Source: Buchnera aphidicola (Ceratoglyphina bambusae) (GTDB lineage: Bacteria > Pseudomonadota > Gammaproteobacteria > Enterobacterales > Enterobacteriaceae). From it: a stretch of 64,000 bases of DNA. The stretch is from the NCBI RefSeq assembly GCF_039363085.1, contig NZ_CP134982.1:62001-126000 (forward strand), given 5' to 3'. Positions within the stretch are counted from its first letter, which is position 1. Each line of letters begins with the position of its first letter. A program made the position numbers and the translations under genes. Positions 1 through 7,701 of this stretch are shown piece by piece. The notes beneath the pieces are model-generated. The model was given only the letters and a program-made list of their open reading frames with translations, was not told the DNA's origin and made no database searches.

Positions 1-285
1 AAAAACTTTAATAAAAAGATTTTACGTGGAATTAAATCTGTTGAATTAAATAATTTTAATAACTTTTTAAGTTTATTAAACTATGGTATAAAAAAAAAAG
101 AAAAACATATTTTAAAAATAAATACAAAATATAAAAATTTTTTATTAAATTTTTTAAAAAATAAAAAAGAAATAGAAATTTTAAAATTTTTTAAATTTTT
201 TTTTATAAAAAAAAAATGTAAAAAAGAGTTTTTTGAGTATCAATTAAATAATGAGGAAAATACTAAAATATTTTTTTTTAAATAG
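1..285 (+). CDS. fliJ: Flagellar export chaperone FliJ, 3' part only
   Basis: The frame is open from the first base of the window to a TAG at 283-285, giving 94 residues; the 5' end lies outside the window. The peptide is lysine-rich and helical. It aligns without gaps to my recollection of the last ~95 residues of E. coli FliJ (shared pattern KN-N----GI-S near the start and K-KKE in the middle). FliJ is a coiled-coil cytoplasmic component of the flagellar type III export apparatus and works with the FliI ATPase and FlhA. The next gene is fliM/fliN, so fliK, which lies between fliJ and the later genes in enterics, is absent here. Similarity is low in absolute terms, so the name rests on both alignment and position. 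Confidence 0.68.
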   Translation, partial: KNFNKKILRGIKSVELNNFNNFLSLLNYGIKKKEKHILKINTKYKNFLLNFLKNKKEIEILKFFKFFFIKKKCKKEFFEYQLNNEENTKIFFFK

Positions 286-350
286 AAACAAATAAATATA
301 ATTAATTATATTTTAAATTTTTATATATTTATATATTTTTAAGGAAATTT

Positions 351-1730
351 ATGAAAAAAAATTTTAATTGTTTTGTTCATGTTAACAAAATTTTTAAAAA
401 ATATGATTGTGTTTTAAAAAAGAATAAGAAAATTAAATTTGATAAAAAATTTCTTATAAATGATTTATATTTATCAAAAATTTTTAATATAAATTTAAAT
501 AATTTTTATTCGAAAGAAAAAAACTTTTTATATAAAATATTTAAAGAATTTTCTAAAAATTTAGAAATATTTTTATCAAACATGTTAGATTACAATATTA
601 AAGTAGATGTTGATAAAATAAAAATAAATACTTATAAAAAATATTTTAGAAATTCATCTTCTTTAATTAGTTTGAATTGTTTTAAAATAAATTCTATAAA
701 AGATTTTGGTTTTTTAATTTATTCTCATAGTTTCATACTAAGAATTTTAGAAATATTTTTTAGAGGAAAATACAATTTTTTATATGAAAATAAATTTAAT
801 AGTATTTCTTATAGTGAAATTTTTATAAATAACAAGTTTAAAAGCTGTGTTATTAAAAAATTATCTAAAATATTATATAAACATTTATTTTTAAATATAA
901 TTTCATATAGAACTAATAAATTTATGTACAAATTTAATAAAAATTTTTTTTCTTTAAATAATTTTGTAATTATTGTTAATTTTAATTTTTGTACTAATGA
1001 ACATAGCAATTCTTTTAGCATATGTTTCCCTTTAAATTTTATTAAATATGTAAATAAATTATTAATAAAAAAAATAAATAGTGCTAAAAAAATAAATAGT
1101 AAAATAACTTTTAATTTATTTAAAAATATAAAATTTGTTATGAAATCTTATTTAAAACATTTTTATATAACTTTGTTAAATTTATATAAATTAAAAAAAA
1201 ATGATATTCTAAAAATAGAAAATCCTAAAAAAACATTTATATATATTGATAAAAAATTATTTTTTACCGGTGAAAACATAGTTTTTAAAAGTAAAAATTC
1301 TATCTTAATACAAAAAATAGTTTATTCAACATTTTTAAAACATGGAGATAATATGAATAATGAATTAGACAAATTTAAAAAATATTCTTCAAAAAATAAT
1401 ACTGAAAGTAAATATGAGTTAGATAATGAAACTTTTTCTGAAAATTTAAATAAAGATGTTTTAAACTCAGAGGATTTAAATAAAAAAATTAATTATATTG
1501 GAGATATTAAAATAAAAATATCTGTAAAATTAGGTAGTGTAAAAATAAAAACAAAAAAATTATTGTCTATAAAAAATGGTTCAGTAATACAATTAAATAA
1601 ATTAGCTGGAGAGCCGTTAGATGTTTTAGCTAATAATTGTGTGATAGCTAAAGGTGAAATAGTGGTTATTAAAAATAGTTATGGAATTAGAATTTTAGAA
1701 ATATTAAATAATTTAAAAGAAATAAAATAA
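351..1730 (+). CDS. fliM-fliN: Fused flagellar switch protein FliM-FliN
   Basis: One 459-residue frame. Residues 1-334 follow FliM from the middle domain to its C-terminal SpoA domain. Residues 335-459 follow FliN, with a variable N-terminal tail and a well-conserved SpoA domain at ~383-455 containing LAGEPLDVLAN and KGEIVV. Separate E. coli proteins have 334 and 137 residues, so both are nearly full length and no stop lies between them. FliM and FliN form the cytoplasmic C-ring, which switches rotation and docks export substrates. The N-terminal CheY-binding motif of FliM (EIDALL type) is not visible. The middle-domain GGxG loop reads RGKY. Both losses fit a bacterium without chemotaxis. ATG 1353 has GGAG five bases upstream, so FliN may also be made on its own. 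Start ATG 351 follows an AAGGAAA site. Confidence 0.87.
   Translation: MKKNFNCFVHVNKIFKKYDCVLKKNKKIKFDKKFLINDLYLSKIFNINLNNFYSKEKNFLYKIFKEFSKNLEIFLSNMLDYNIKVDVDKIKINTYKKYFRNSSSLISLNCFKINSIKDFGFLIYSHSFILRILEIFFRGKYNFLYENKFNSISYSEIFINNKFKSCVIKKLSKILYKHLFLNIISYRTNKFMYKFNKNFFSLNNFVIIVNFNFCTNEHSNSFSICFPLNFIKYVNKLLIKKINSAKKINSKITFNLFKNIKFVMKSYLKHFYITLLNLYKLKKNDILKIENPKKTFIYIDKKLFFTGENIVFKSKNSILIQKIVYSTFLKHGDNMNNELDKFKKYSSKNNTESKYELDNETFSENLNKDVLNSEDLNKKINYIGDIKIKISVKLGSVKIKTKKLLSIKNGSVIQLNKLAGEPLDVLANNCVIAKGEIVVIKNSYGIRILEILNNLKEIK
1344..1355 (+). promoter_or_regulatory. Internal ribosome binding site and start for free FliN
   Basis: GGAG at 1344-1347 is five bases upstream of an in-frame ATG at 1353-1355, exactly where the FliN homology begins in the fused fliM-fliN frame. 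G-rich tetramers are rare in this sequence, which makes a retained initiation site plausible. It would give a free ~125-residue FliN alongside the fusion. Internal starts of this kind are known in SctQ proteins of virulence type III secretion systems. No protein evidence is available here. Confidence 0.5.
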
Positions 1731-1845
1731 TATAAAAAATTTTAAAATAGTAATTTTAAAATTTTTTATTTAATAAAATATAAATAATTTATTAACATAA
1801 ATAATATTATAATTTTTATAATAATTTTATAATTCTTTGGATACT

Positions 1846-2589
1846 ATGATGAGATATAGTAAGATTTTATTATTTTTTTTTTCATTATTTTCTACTTCTG
1901 TTTATGCTTCAAATTTGAATTCAATAAATAATTTGTTTTTAAATAAAGAAAACAATTTTTCTATTCCTTTAGACATTTTAATAATAATTAGTTCTCTAAG
2001 TTTTTTACCTGCTTTAATTTTATTAATGACTAGTTTTACTAGAATAATAATTGTTTTAAGTTTGTTAAGAAATGCATTAGGTTTATCTTATGCCCCTCCT
2101 AATCAAATACTTATAGGACTGAGTTTGTTTATTACTTTTTTTATAATGTCTCCAGTGTTTAATTCAGTTTATAAAGATTCTTATTTGCCTTTTGTTAATA
2201 GACAAATTAATTCTGAGAAAGCAATTGAATCAGCAATTTTGCCTTTTAAAAAATTTATGTTAAATCAAGTAAAAGATTCAGATATATCTTTTTTTCTTAA
2301 ATTATCTAAAAATAAAGATATGAAATTTAAAAATAAATATGATATTCCATTATATATAGTAGTACCAACATTTATTACTAATGAGCTTAAAATATCTTTT
2401 CAAATTGGATTTATGCTGTTTGTCCCATTTATTGTAATAGATTTAATAGTATCCAGTGTTTTAATGGCTTTAGGGATGATGATGGTTCCTCCTTCCAGCA
2501 TATCATTACCATTTAAATTAATTATTTTTGTTTTGGCTGATGGATGGCATTTATTATCACGTTCACTTGTTGAAAGTTTTTATTTTTAA
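1846..2589 (+). CDS. fliP: Flagellar export gate protein FliP
   Basis: Polytopic inner-membrane protein of the flagellar type III export gate (FliP-FliQ-FliR core). The reading gives 247 residues; E. coli has 245. An N-terminal hydrophobic stretch ending VYA-S looks like the cleaved signal peptide typical of FliP. The family signatures MTSFTRIIIVL, LRNALG and APPNQ follow, and LMALGMMMVPP lies near the C terminus. The frame also opens at TTG 1837, but ATG 1846 (or ATG 1849) after TTGGAT matches the family N terminus better. fliO, which precedes fliP in E. coli, is not present: only ~115 non-coding bases separate this gene from fliM-fliN. Confidence 0.95.
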   Translation: MMRYSKILLFFFSLFSTSVYASNLNSINNLFLNKENNFSIPLDILIIISSLSFLPALILLMTSFTRIIIVLSLLRNALGLSYAPPNQILIGLSLFITFFIMSPVFNSVYKDSYLPFVNRQINSEKAIESAILPFKKFMLNQVKDSDISFFLKLSKNKDMKFKNKYDIPLYIVVPTFITNELKISFQIGFMLFVPFIVIDLIVSSVLMALGMMMVPPSSISLPFKLIIFVLADGWHLLSRSLVESFYF

Positions 2590-2625
2590 TTTTTTCATTA
2601 AAATTTTAAAAATTTAGGTATAAAT

Positions 2626-2898
2626 ATGACTTTAGAATCTATTAACACCTTATTAGGTGAAGCAATAAAAACGACTTTAATAATTTCTATGCCTTTACTA
2701 ATAGTTGTATTGATAATCGGGTTAGTAATAAGTATATTTCAAGCTATTACACAAATAAACGAACAAACTTTATCTTTTGTTCCTAAAATATTTTCTGTAT
2801 TTAGTGTATTAATTTTTTTAGGACCATGGATGTTAAATACTATGATTAATTATATTAAAGATCTTTTTAAAATTTTACCTATAGTTATAAATACATGA
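2626..2898 (+). CDS. fliQ: Flagellar export gate protein FliQ
   Basis: Small inner-membrane subunit of the flagellar export gate, 90 residues against 89 in E. coli. It has two hydrophobic hairpin helices (about 16-38 and 52-75), with the conserved LVISIFQAITQINEQTL segment between them. It lies 36 bases after fliP and its stop overlaps the fliR start in an ATGA arrangement, so FliQ and FliR are probably translationally coupled. Confidence 0.95.
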   Translation: MTLESINTLLGEAIKTTLIISMPLLIVVLIIGLVISIFQAITQINEQTLSFVPKIFSVFSVLIFLGPWMLNTMINYIKDLFKILPIVINT

Positions 2899-3683
2899 TA
2901 TATTTAAATTTATATAAAATTATTGAAGTTTTTAACGAAACTGTTTTTGTTTTAGCAAGAGTACTATCTTTAATAGTATGTATCCCAATATTTGGAGAAA
3001 AATTTTTAAACAAAAAAATTAAAATATTGTTTTCTATTTTTATTAGTTTTTTATATTCTAGTTTTTTTTATCAAGATAATTATATTTCTATATTTTCTAG
3101 TATTGGTTTTTTAATTTTTTTGGAACAGATTATTATAGGAATTTTTTTAGGTTTTTTAATACAACTAATATTTTCTATTCCTATAATAATAGGAGAAATA
3201 ATAAGTTTACAAATAGGATTATCTTTATCTACTGTATTTGACATTACGCAAAAATGGAATTCTTCTGTATTTTCTTATTTCATAAAAATTTTTATTTTAA
3301 TGATATTTTTTTCTAATAATGGTCATTTTTGGATAATTTATATAATTTTTAACAGTTTTAAATATATTCCAATTAAGAGTTTTTATTTTTCAAAAGATAT
3401 TTTTTTTTCTACATTATCTTTTTTTTCAAAAGTTTTTTATAGCGGAGTTATTTTAGTTATTCCTATTATTATAATTATTTTAATTTTAAATATTATGATG
3501 TTTTTTTTAAACAAAGCTATTCCTCAATTTTCTGTTTTTTCTATTTTTTTGCCAGCACTTTTATTAATTGGTTTATTAATTCTATATTATTATATTCCAA
3601 TAAATTTAAATAATTTTTGTAATTTGTTACAAAATATGTTTGAACAAATAAATAATTTTCAAAAAAACATAATAATTTATTGA
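2895..3683 (+). CDS. fliR: Flagellar export gate protein FliR
   Basis: Inner-membrane protein that completes the FliP-FliQ-FliR export channel, 262 residues against 261 in E. coli, with about six hydrophobic helices. Family features include the N-terminal RVLSLIVCIPIFGE region, the central GEIISLQIGLSLSTVFD segment and the late NKAIPQFSVF motif. The ATG start overlaps the fliQ stop by four bases. It is the last gene of the flagellar run and is followed by a converging hairpin before rpmG. As Buchnera is non-motile, the retained hook-basal body is thought to serve protein export; that role is inference. Confidence 0.95.
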   Translation: MIYLNLYKIIEVFNETVFVLARVLSLIVCIPIFGEKFLNKKIKILFSIFISFLYSSFFYQDNYISIFSSIGFLIFLEQIIIGIFLGFLIQLIFSIPIIIGEIISLQIGLSLSTVFDITQKWNSSVFSYFIKIFILMIFFSNNGHFWIIYIIFNSFKYIPIKSFYFSKDIFFSTLSFFSKVFYSGVILVIPIIIIILILNIMMFFLNKAIPQFSVFSIFLPALLLIGLLILYYYIPINLNNFCNLLQNMFEQINNFQKNIIIY

Positions 3684-3735
3684 CTTTTTTAAAAATTACA
3701 TTTTTAAATTTATAAAAAAAATATTAACTGCTTGA

Positions 3736-3787
3736 ATTAAACGAATTGATTTTTTATTATTAATTTTAATTTTTCAATTCGTTTAAT
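3736..3787. terminator. Convergent terminator hairpin between fliR and rpmG
   Basis: Perfect 14-bp inverted repeat, 3736-3749 against 3774-3787, with a 24-base AT-rich loop. It lies between the fliR stop and the rpmG stop, which face each other, so it can act in both directions. The arm contains ACGAATTG, an unusually mixed sequence for this DNA. No long T tract follows, so termination itself is inferred. Confidence 0.55.
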
Positions 3788-3807
3788 ATTTTATATTTAA
3801 AAGATTA

Positions 3808-3975
3808 TTATTTTATTTTACATTCTTTGTACCATATATGTTTTTTTAAAATTGGATCATATTTTTTTAATTTAAGTTTTTCAGGATTATTTCTTTTATT
3901 TTTTGTAGTTGTATAGAAGTGACCATTTTTAGATGTAGATAATAATTTTATTTTTTCTCTTAGTTTTTTAGCCAT
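3808..3975 (-). CDS. rpmG: Ribosomal protein bL33
   Basis: A 55-residue frame read on the minus strand, exactly the E. coli L33 length. It starts [10 protein letters not shown], contains the diagnostic [11 protein letters not shown] at ~18-28 and ends WYKECKIK. It is the Cys-pair-free form of L33, so no zinc ribbon is expected. L33 sits near the E site of the 50S subunit. It lies 18 bases after rpmB in the same direction, reproducing the conserved rpmB-rpmG operon. Confidence 0.96.
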   Translation of the reverse strand: MAKKLREKIKLLSTSKNGHFYTTTKNKRNNPEKLKLKKYDPILKKHIWYKECKIK

Positions 3976-3993
3976 TTATTATTCCAAATTAAT

Positions 3994-4218
3994 TTATTTT
4001 TTAAAATATTTTTTAAATATATAATCTATTCCTTTTTTATTTATTTCTCTTATTCCTTTAGAGCTTATTTTAATTTTTATAAATTTTTTTATTTTTGGTA
4101 TCCAAAATTTATGCTTTTGTATATTTGCTTTAAACATTCTTTTTGTAGAATTCATTGCATGAGATCTTTTATTTCCAAACATTGTTTTTTTTTTAGTAAT
4201 TTGACATATTTTTGACAA
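3994..4218 (-). CDS. rpmB: Ribosomal protein bL28
   Basis: 74 residues (E. coli 78). Conserved motifs are [11 protein letters not shown] at the start, GNKRSHAMN at ~16-24 and [12 protein letters not shown] near the end. L28 is a structural protein of the 50S subunit. It is the first gene of the rpmB-rpmG pair on the minus strand. Upstream on the minus strand lie a TAAGGAAATTAC ribosome site and ~80 AT-rich bases separating it from ppa. It is slightly shorter than the E. coli protein at the C terminus, with no missing core segment. Confidence 0.96.
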   Translation of the reverse strand: MSKICQITKKKTMFGNKRSHAMNSTKRMFKANIQKHKFWIPKIKKFIKIKISSKGIREINKKGIDYIFKKYFKK

Positions 4219-4302
4219 AGTAATTTCCTTAATAAAAATTTATTTTATAGTTATATATTGTAATAAATTATAATTTATAAAATTTTCATCATGTTAAATG
4301 TT

Positions 4303-4836
4303 TTATTTTTTACTTTTTATTCTTTTTATAGAATTTAATATTTCATTTTCAGCTTCTTTTTTATCACCCCATCCAATTATTTTAACCCATTTATTTTTTT
4401 CTAATTTCTTATAATTGCAAAAAAAATTTTTTATTTTATTTTTAATATTGTTATTTAAATCTTTTATATTTAATATTTTTTCATATTCATTAGTTATATT
4501 TTTATAAGGAACACTAATTATTTTGTTGTCTTCTCCTAATTCATCTTTCATTTTTAACATTCCAATTGGTCTGCATCTAATTATTGATTTAGGAATTAAT
4601 GGATATGTAGTTATAACTAAAGAATCTAAACAATCTCCATCTAAAGAAATAGTATTATTAATATAACCATAATTACAAGGATAAAACATTGATACAGGAA
4701 TAAATCTATCTACAAATATATTTCCACAATTTTTATTAATTTCATATTTTATTGGAAATGAATTCAGTGATATTTCTATTATTGTATAAATATCTTTAGG
4801 AGGATTTTTTCCTGATAAAATTTTTTTTATATTCAT
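4303..4836 (-). CDS. ppa: Inorganic pyrophosphatase
   Basis: Soluble family I pyrophosphatase (PPi to 2 Pi), 177 residues against 176 in E. coli. It removes pyrophosphate from biosynthesis, including the aminoacylation and HisG reactions encoded nearby. The metal-binding aspartates are seen in SLDGDCLDSL at residues 66, 68 and 71. FVDRF, FYPCNYGYI and the C-terminal KWVKIIGW are also conserved. Within the active-site motif the usual DPVDVL is changed to DCLDSL; the aspartates are kept, so activity is expected. It is divergent from pmbA across ~115 bases. Confidence 0.96.
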   Translation of the reverse strand: MNIKKILSGKNPPKDIYTIIEISLNSFPIKYEINKNCGNIFVDRFIPVSMFYPCNYGYINNTISLDGDCLDSLVITTYPLIPKSIIRCRPIGMLKMKDELGEDNKIISVPYKNITNEYEKILNIKDLNNNIKNKIKNFFCNYKKLEKNKWVKIIGWGDKKEAENEILNSIKRIKSKK

Positions 4837-4951
4837 ATTTTTTTTTAATAAATTAATTTTTATTTTTTTTAAAAAATTTTTTGTTTTAGTAATGATATGA
4901 AATATTATATATTATTTTCATATATAATTAAATTGTATTTAATATTACATT

Positions 4952-6301
4952 ATGAATAAAAATAAAACTTTGTTTTACTCAGAAAAAAAAATAAAAAATA
5001 TAGTATTAGAAATTTTAGAAATTTACAAAAATAAAATTGAATATATTGATTTATATGTTGTAAAAAATGATTATATAAATGTTTTAGTAAGAAATAAACA
5101 TACAGAAATTGTAGAATTTAATAAAGATAATAAAGTTAATATTACTATTTATAATAAAAATAAAAAAAGTAGTATATATACTACTAATTTGAATATAAAA
5201 GAAATAAAAAAAAATATTAATTATGCAATTAAAAATTTAAGATACGTAAATTGTGATAAATATAATAATATTTTTAAAAGAAAAAACAACAAGTTAAAAA
5301 ATAATAAATTTAAATTTTGTCATTCAAAAATTATAAAAGAAAATGAAGCTATTAAAATTGCTTATAATACAGAACAATATGCTTATGAATATAATAAAAA
5401 AATTTTTAATAGTGAAGGAAGTAATTTTTCAAAAAATATTTCTAATATAATTTTTGGAAATAACTATGGAAATATTATGTCTTATTCTACTAGTCATTAT
5501 TTTTTAATGTCTAGTGTAATATCTAAATGTAAAGATAAAATCTATAATGGAATAGATTATTCTTGTTCTGCAAAATTTAATAAATTGAAAACACCTAAAA
5601 TAGTTGGAAGAAATTCAGCTAAAAAAGCTATACATAAAATTTCTTCACAAAAAATTTTAACTAATAAACTTCCAGTTATTTTTTCTAATGAAGTAAGTTA
5701 TAGTTTGTTTGAAAACTTGTCAGAAGCAATATTAGGAGAAAATGTATGTAAAAAATCTACTTTTTTATTAAATTTTTTAAATAAAAAAATATTTCCTGAT
5801 TGGTTGAATATTTTTGAAGATCCTCATTTGAAATATGGATTATGTTCTCATGCATTTGATTCAGAAGGAACTTTTACATATCAAAAATATATAATTAAAA
5901 ACGGATTTTTAAGAACTTGGATTTTAAACAATTATTGCGCTAATAAATTGAATTTAAAAACTACTGGAAATTCTATAGGAACATATAATTGGAGAGTTTT
6001 TTCTAAAAAAGATAAAGTAATTAATTTTAATGAATTATTAAAAAAAATGAATACAGGTATATTAGTTAATGAACTAATTGGTGATGGAGTTAATATTATC
6101 AACGGAGATTATTCTATAGGTGTTAGTGGTTTTTTTGTAGAAAATGGTATGTTAAAATATCCTATTCATGAAATTACTATTTCAAATAATTTAAAAGATA
6201 TGTTTTTGAACATTGTAGATTTTTCTGATGATTTCAATAAAATTAATAAAATTTCTTGTCCTTCTTTATTGTTAGAAAATATGAACATATCTGGAAAATA
6301 A
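4952..6301 (+). CDS. pmbA: TldE/PmbA metalloprotease subunit
   Basis: 449 residues against 450 in E. coli PmbA (TldE), the non-catalytic partner in the TldD/TldE metalloprotease that degrades unfolded peptides and matures some peptide natural products. The C-terminal half contains family motifs such as HAFDSEGT and LVNELIGDGVNIINGDYSIGV. As expected for TldE, no HExxxH zinc motif is visible. tldD is not in this window, so whether the pair is complete is unknown. The gene ends against rnpB in a convergent arrangement. Confidence 0.94.
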   Translation: MNKNKTLFYSEKKIKNIVLEILEIYKNKIEYIDLYVVKNDYINVLVRNKHTEIVEFNKDNKVNITIYNKNKKSSIYTTNLNIKEIKKNINYAIKNLRYVNCDKYNNIFKRKNNKLKNNKFKFCHSKIIKENEAIKIAYNTEQYAYEYNKKIFNSEGSNFSKNISNIIFGNNYGNIMSYSTSHYFLMSSVISKCKDKIYNGIDYSCSAKFNKLKTPKIVGRNSAKKAIHKISSQKILTNKLPVIFSNEVSYSLFENLSEAILGENVCKKSTFLLNFLNKKIFPDWLNIFEDPHLKYGLCSHAFDSEGTFTYQKYIIKNGFLRTWILNNYCANKLNLKTTGNSIGTYNWRVFSKKDKVINFNELLKKMNTGILVNELIGDGVNIINGDYSIGVSGFFVENGMLKYPIHEITISNNLKDMFLNIVDFSDDFNKINKISCPSLLLENMNISGK

Positions 6302-6336
6302 AATATTTTATCAATTGTGTAAAAAATATTTTTTTT
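6301..6336. terminator. Hairpin with T tract between pmbA and rnpB
   Basis: AAATATTTT at 6301-6309 pairs with AAAATATTT at 6323-6331, followed on the plus strand by a T run to 6336. It starts at the last base of the pmbA stop codon, so it is a good intrinsic terminator candidate for pmbA. It lies just past the 3' end of rnpB, so it may also stop rnpB transcription. The arms are pure A/T, which lowers certainty. Confidence 0.5.
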
Positions 6337-6339
6337 ATT

Positions 6340-6687
6340 GAAGTTGGCCTGTAAGCCGGATTCTGTATTAAACAGTCATTCATCTAGATTAGTAATTACT
6401 TATTAATTCATGCGACTTACCCAGACTTTATTTACGGGTATTTTAGTCTTGTTTAGTCTTGCTCTAAGTGGAGTTTACATTGACCACAAATTGTTACCAA
6501 CTTGCGCGGTGTGCTTTTACCACACCTTTTCACCCTTTCCTAAAATTTTTATAGGAGGTTTATTTTCTGTTGCACTATTCGTAAGTTTACACTTCCCAGG
6601 AGTTACCTGGCACTTTACCCGTATAGAGTCCGGACTTTCCTCTTTTTATTATAATATTTTATAAAAAGCGACTGTATGGCCAACTTC
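6340..6687 (-). ncRNA. rnpB: RNase P RNA (M1 RNA)
   Basis: Catalytic RNA of RNase P, which cuts the 5' leader from tRNA precursors. Read on the minus strand, the 5' end GAAGTTGGCC pairs with the 3' end GGCCAACTTC, forming helix P1. The universally conserved block GAGGAAAGTCCGGAC follows the 5' region, and the 3' part contains AGATGAATGACTG and ACAGAATCCGGCTTAC. The length of ~348 nt is close to the E. coli 377 nt. The GC content is clearly above the surroundings, as expected for a structured RNA. Ends are placed from the P1 pairing and could be off by a few bases. Confidence 0.96.
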
Positions 6688-6702
6688 AATAACATTAATA
6701 TA

Positions 6703-7574
6703 TTATATATGAAACTTTATTTCATTATTTTTTTTTAAAATATATTTGTATAATAAATTTTTTTTTATTTTATGTATTTTTGATGTTAATTTTATGCAAC
6801 TACTTTTTGGTAATTTTTTTTTTAAAATTTGATAAGTTCTAAGAACATTTTTTTCTATAATTTTGCTTTTTTTATTTTTTTTTCCTTCTATTATTAATAC
6901 TATTTCTCCTTTATATCTTTTTTTATCATATTTAAGCCAATTTATTAGATTTTTTATATTTGTTTTATGAATTATTTCCCAAAATTTTGTAATTTCTTTT
7001 GCTATTGTTATTTTTCTATTTTTTCCAAAAAATTTTATCATTTCATTAATAGATTTTATTATTCTTTTAGAAGTTTCATAAAAAATAATAGTTCTTTCTT
7101 CTAATGAAGTTTTAGAAAATATTTTTTTTCTATCATTTTTTTTAGATGGAATAAATCCTTCATAACAAAATTTTTTTGCGCTTATACCGGAGCTAGAAAT
7201 TGCAGATATAGCTGCGCATGGACCTGGAATAGGAATTATTTTAATATTTTTTTCATGACATCTTTTTACTAAAAATTCTCCTGGATCATTTATTATAGGA
7301 GTTCCAGCATTAGAAACTATAGCTACATTTTTTCTTTCATATAAAATTTTTAATAAATATTTAGTTTTTTTTTTTCATTTTCTTTATTTAAAGAAATAGT
7401 TTTTGTGTTTATTTTATAAAAATTTAATAATTTATATGTATGTTTTATATTCTCTACTGCTATAATATTAACAAAATTTAGTATTTTTATAGCTCTATAT
7501 GTTATATCTTCTAAATTTCCTATAGGTGTAGATACTATATATAAATCACCTTTATTTTTGTTTTTTGCGTTCAT
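6703..7574 (-). pseudogene. rsmI: 16S rRNA 2'-O-methyltransferase RsmI, one frameshift
   Basis: RsmI methylates the ribose of C1402 in 16S rRNA using SAM. The frame opens at 7574 with MNAKNKNKGDLYIVSTPIGNLEDIT (family motif STPIGNLEDIT) but hits a stop after 74 residues, right behind an A11 tract at 7365-7375. In the next frame homology continues at once and runs to the stop at 6703: VSNAGTPIINDPG, the IPGPCAAISA region, then SSSGIS and the C-terminal FFGKNRKITIAKEITK. Adding one A makes 290 codons plus stop, against 286 residues in E. coli. Everything except the tract is intact, so transcriptional slippage could still give some full-length protein. Otherwise it is a very young pseudogene or a sequencing error. 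Confidence 0.85.
7365..7375 (-). repeat. A11 homopolymer at the rsmI frame break
   Basis: Eleven T on the plus strand, A11 in the rsmI sense. The two rsmI frames join exactly here: A11 gives NEKKKLNIY and a stop, while A12 (or A9) continues into the conserved methyltransferase. The context AATG-A11-CTA is the same as at the tilS start. Confidence 0.8.
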
Positions 7575-7701
7575 ATTTTGTAATTTAGTAATATTTTTTT
7601 TAAATTAATTTGTATATTAATTTTATAATAAATTATAAATATAACATTGTTTTTTTAAAAATATATTTTTTAAAATTTTAATATTTTTTTTGGAAACTTT
7701 T

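Noticed and set aside
4890-4926. Inverted repeat ATATGAAA/TTTTCATAT in the ppa-pmbA divergent region as an operator
   Set aside because: Short pure A/T palindromes are frequent by chance in this DNA, and no matching regulator or second copy was noticed.
6410-6664. 84-codon plus-strand frame with hydrophobic sequence
   Set aside because: It is entirely antisense to rnpB; its composition follows the conserved RNase P RNA and not a protein family.
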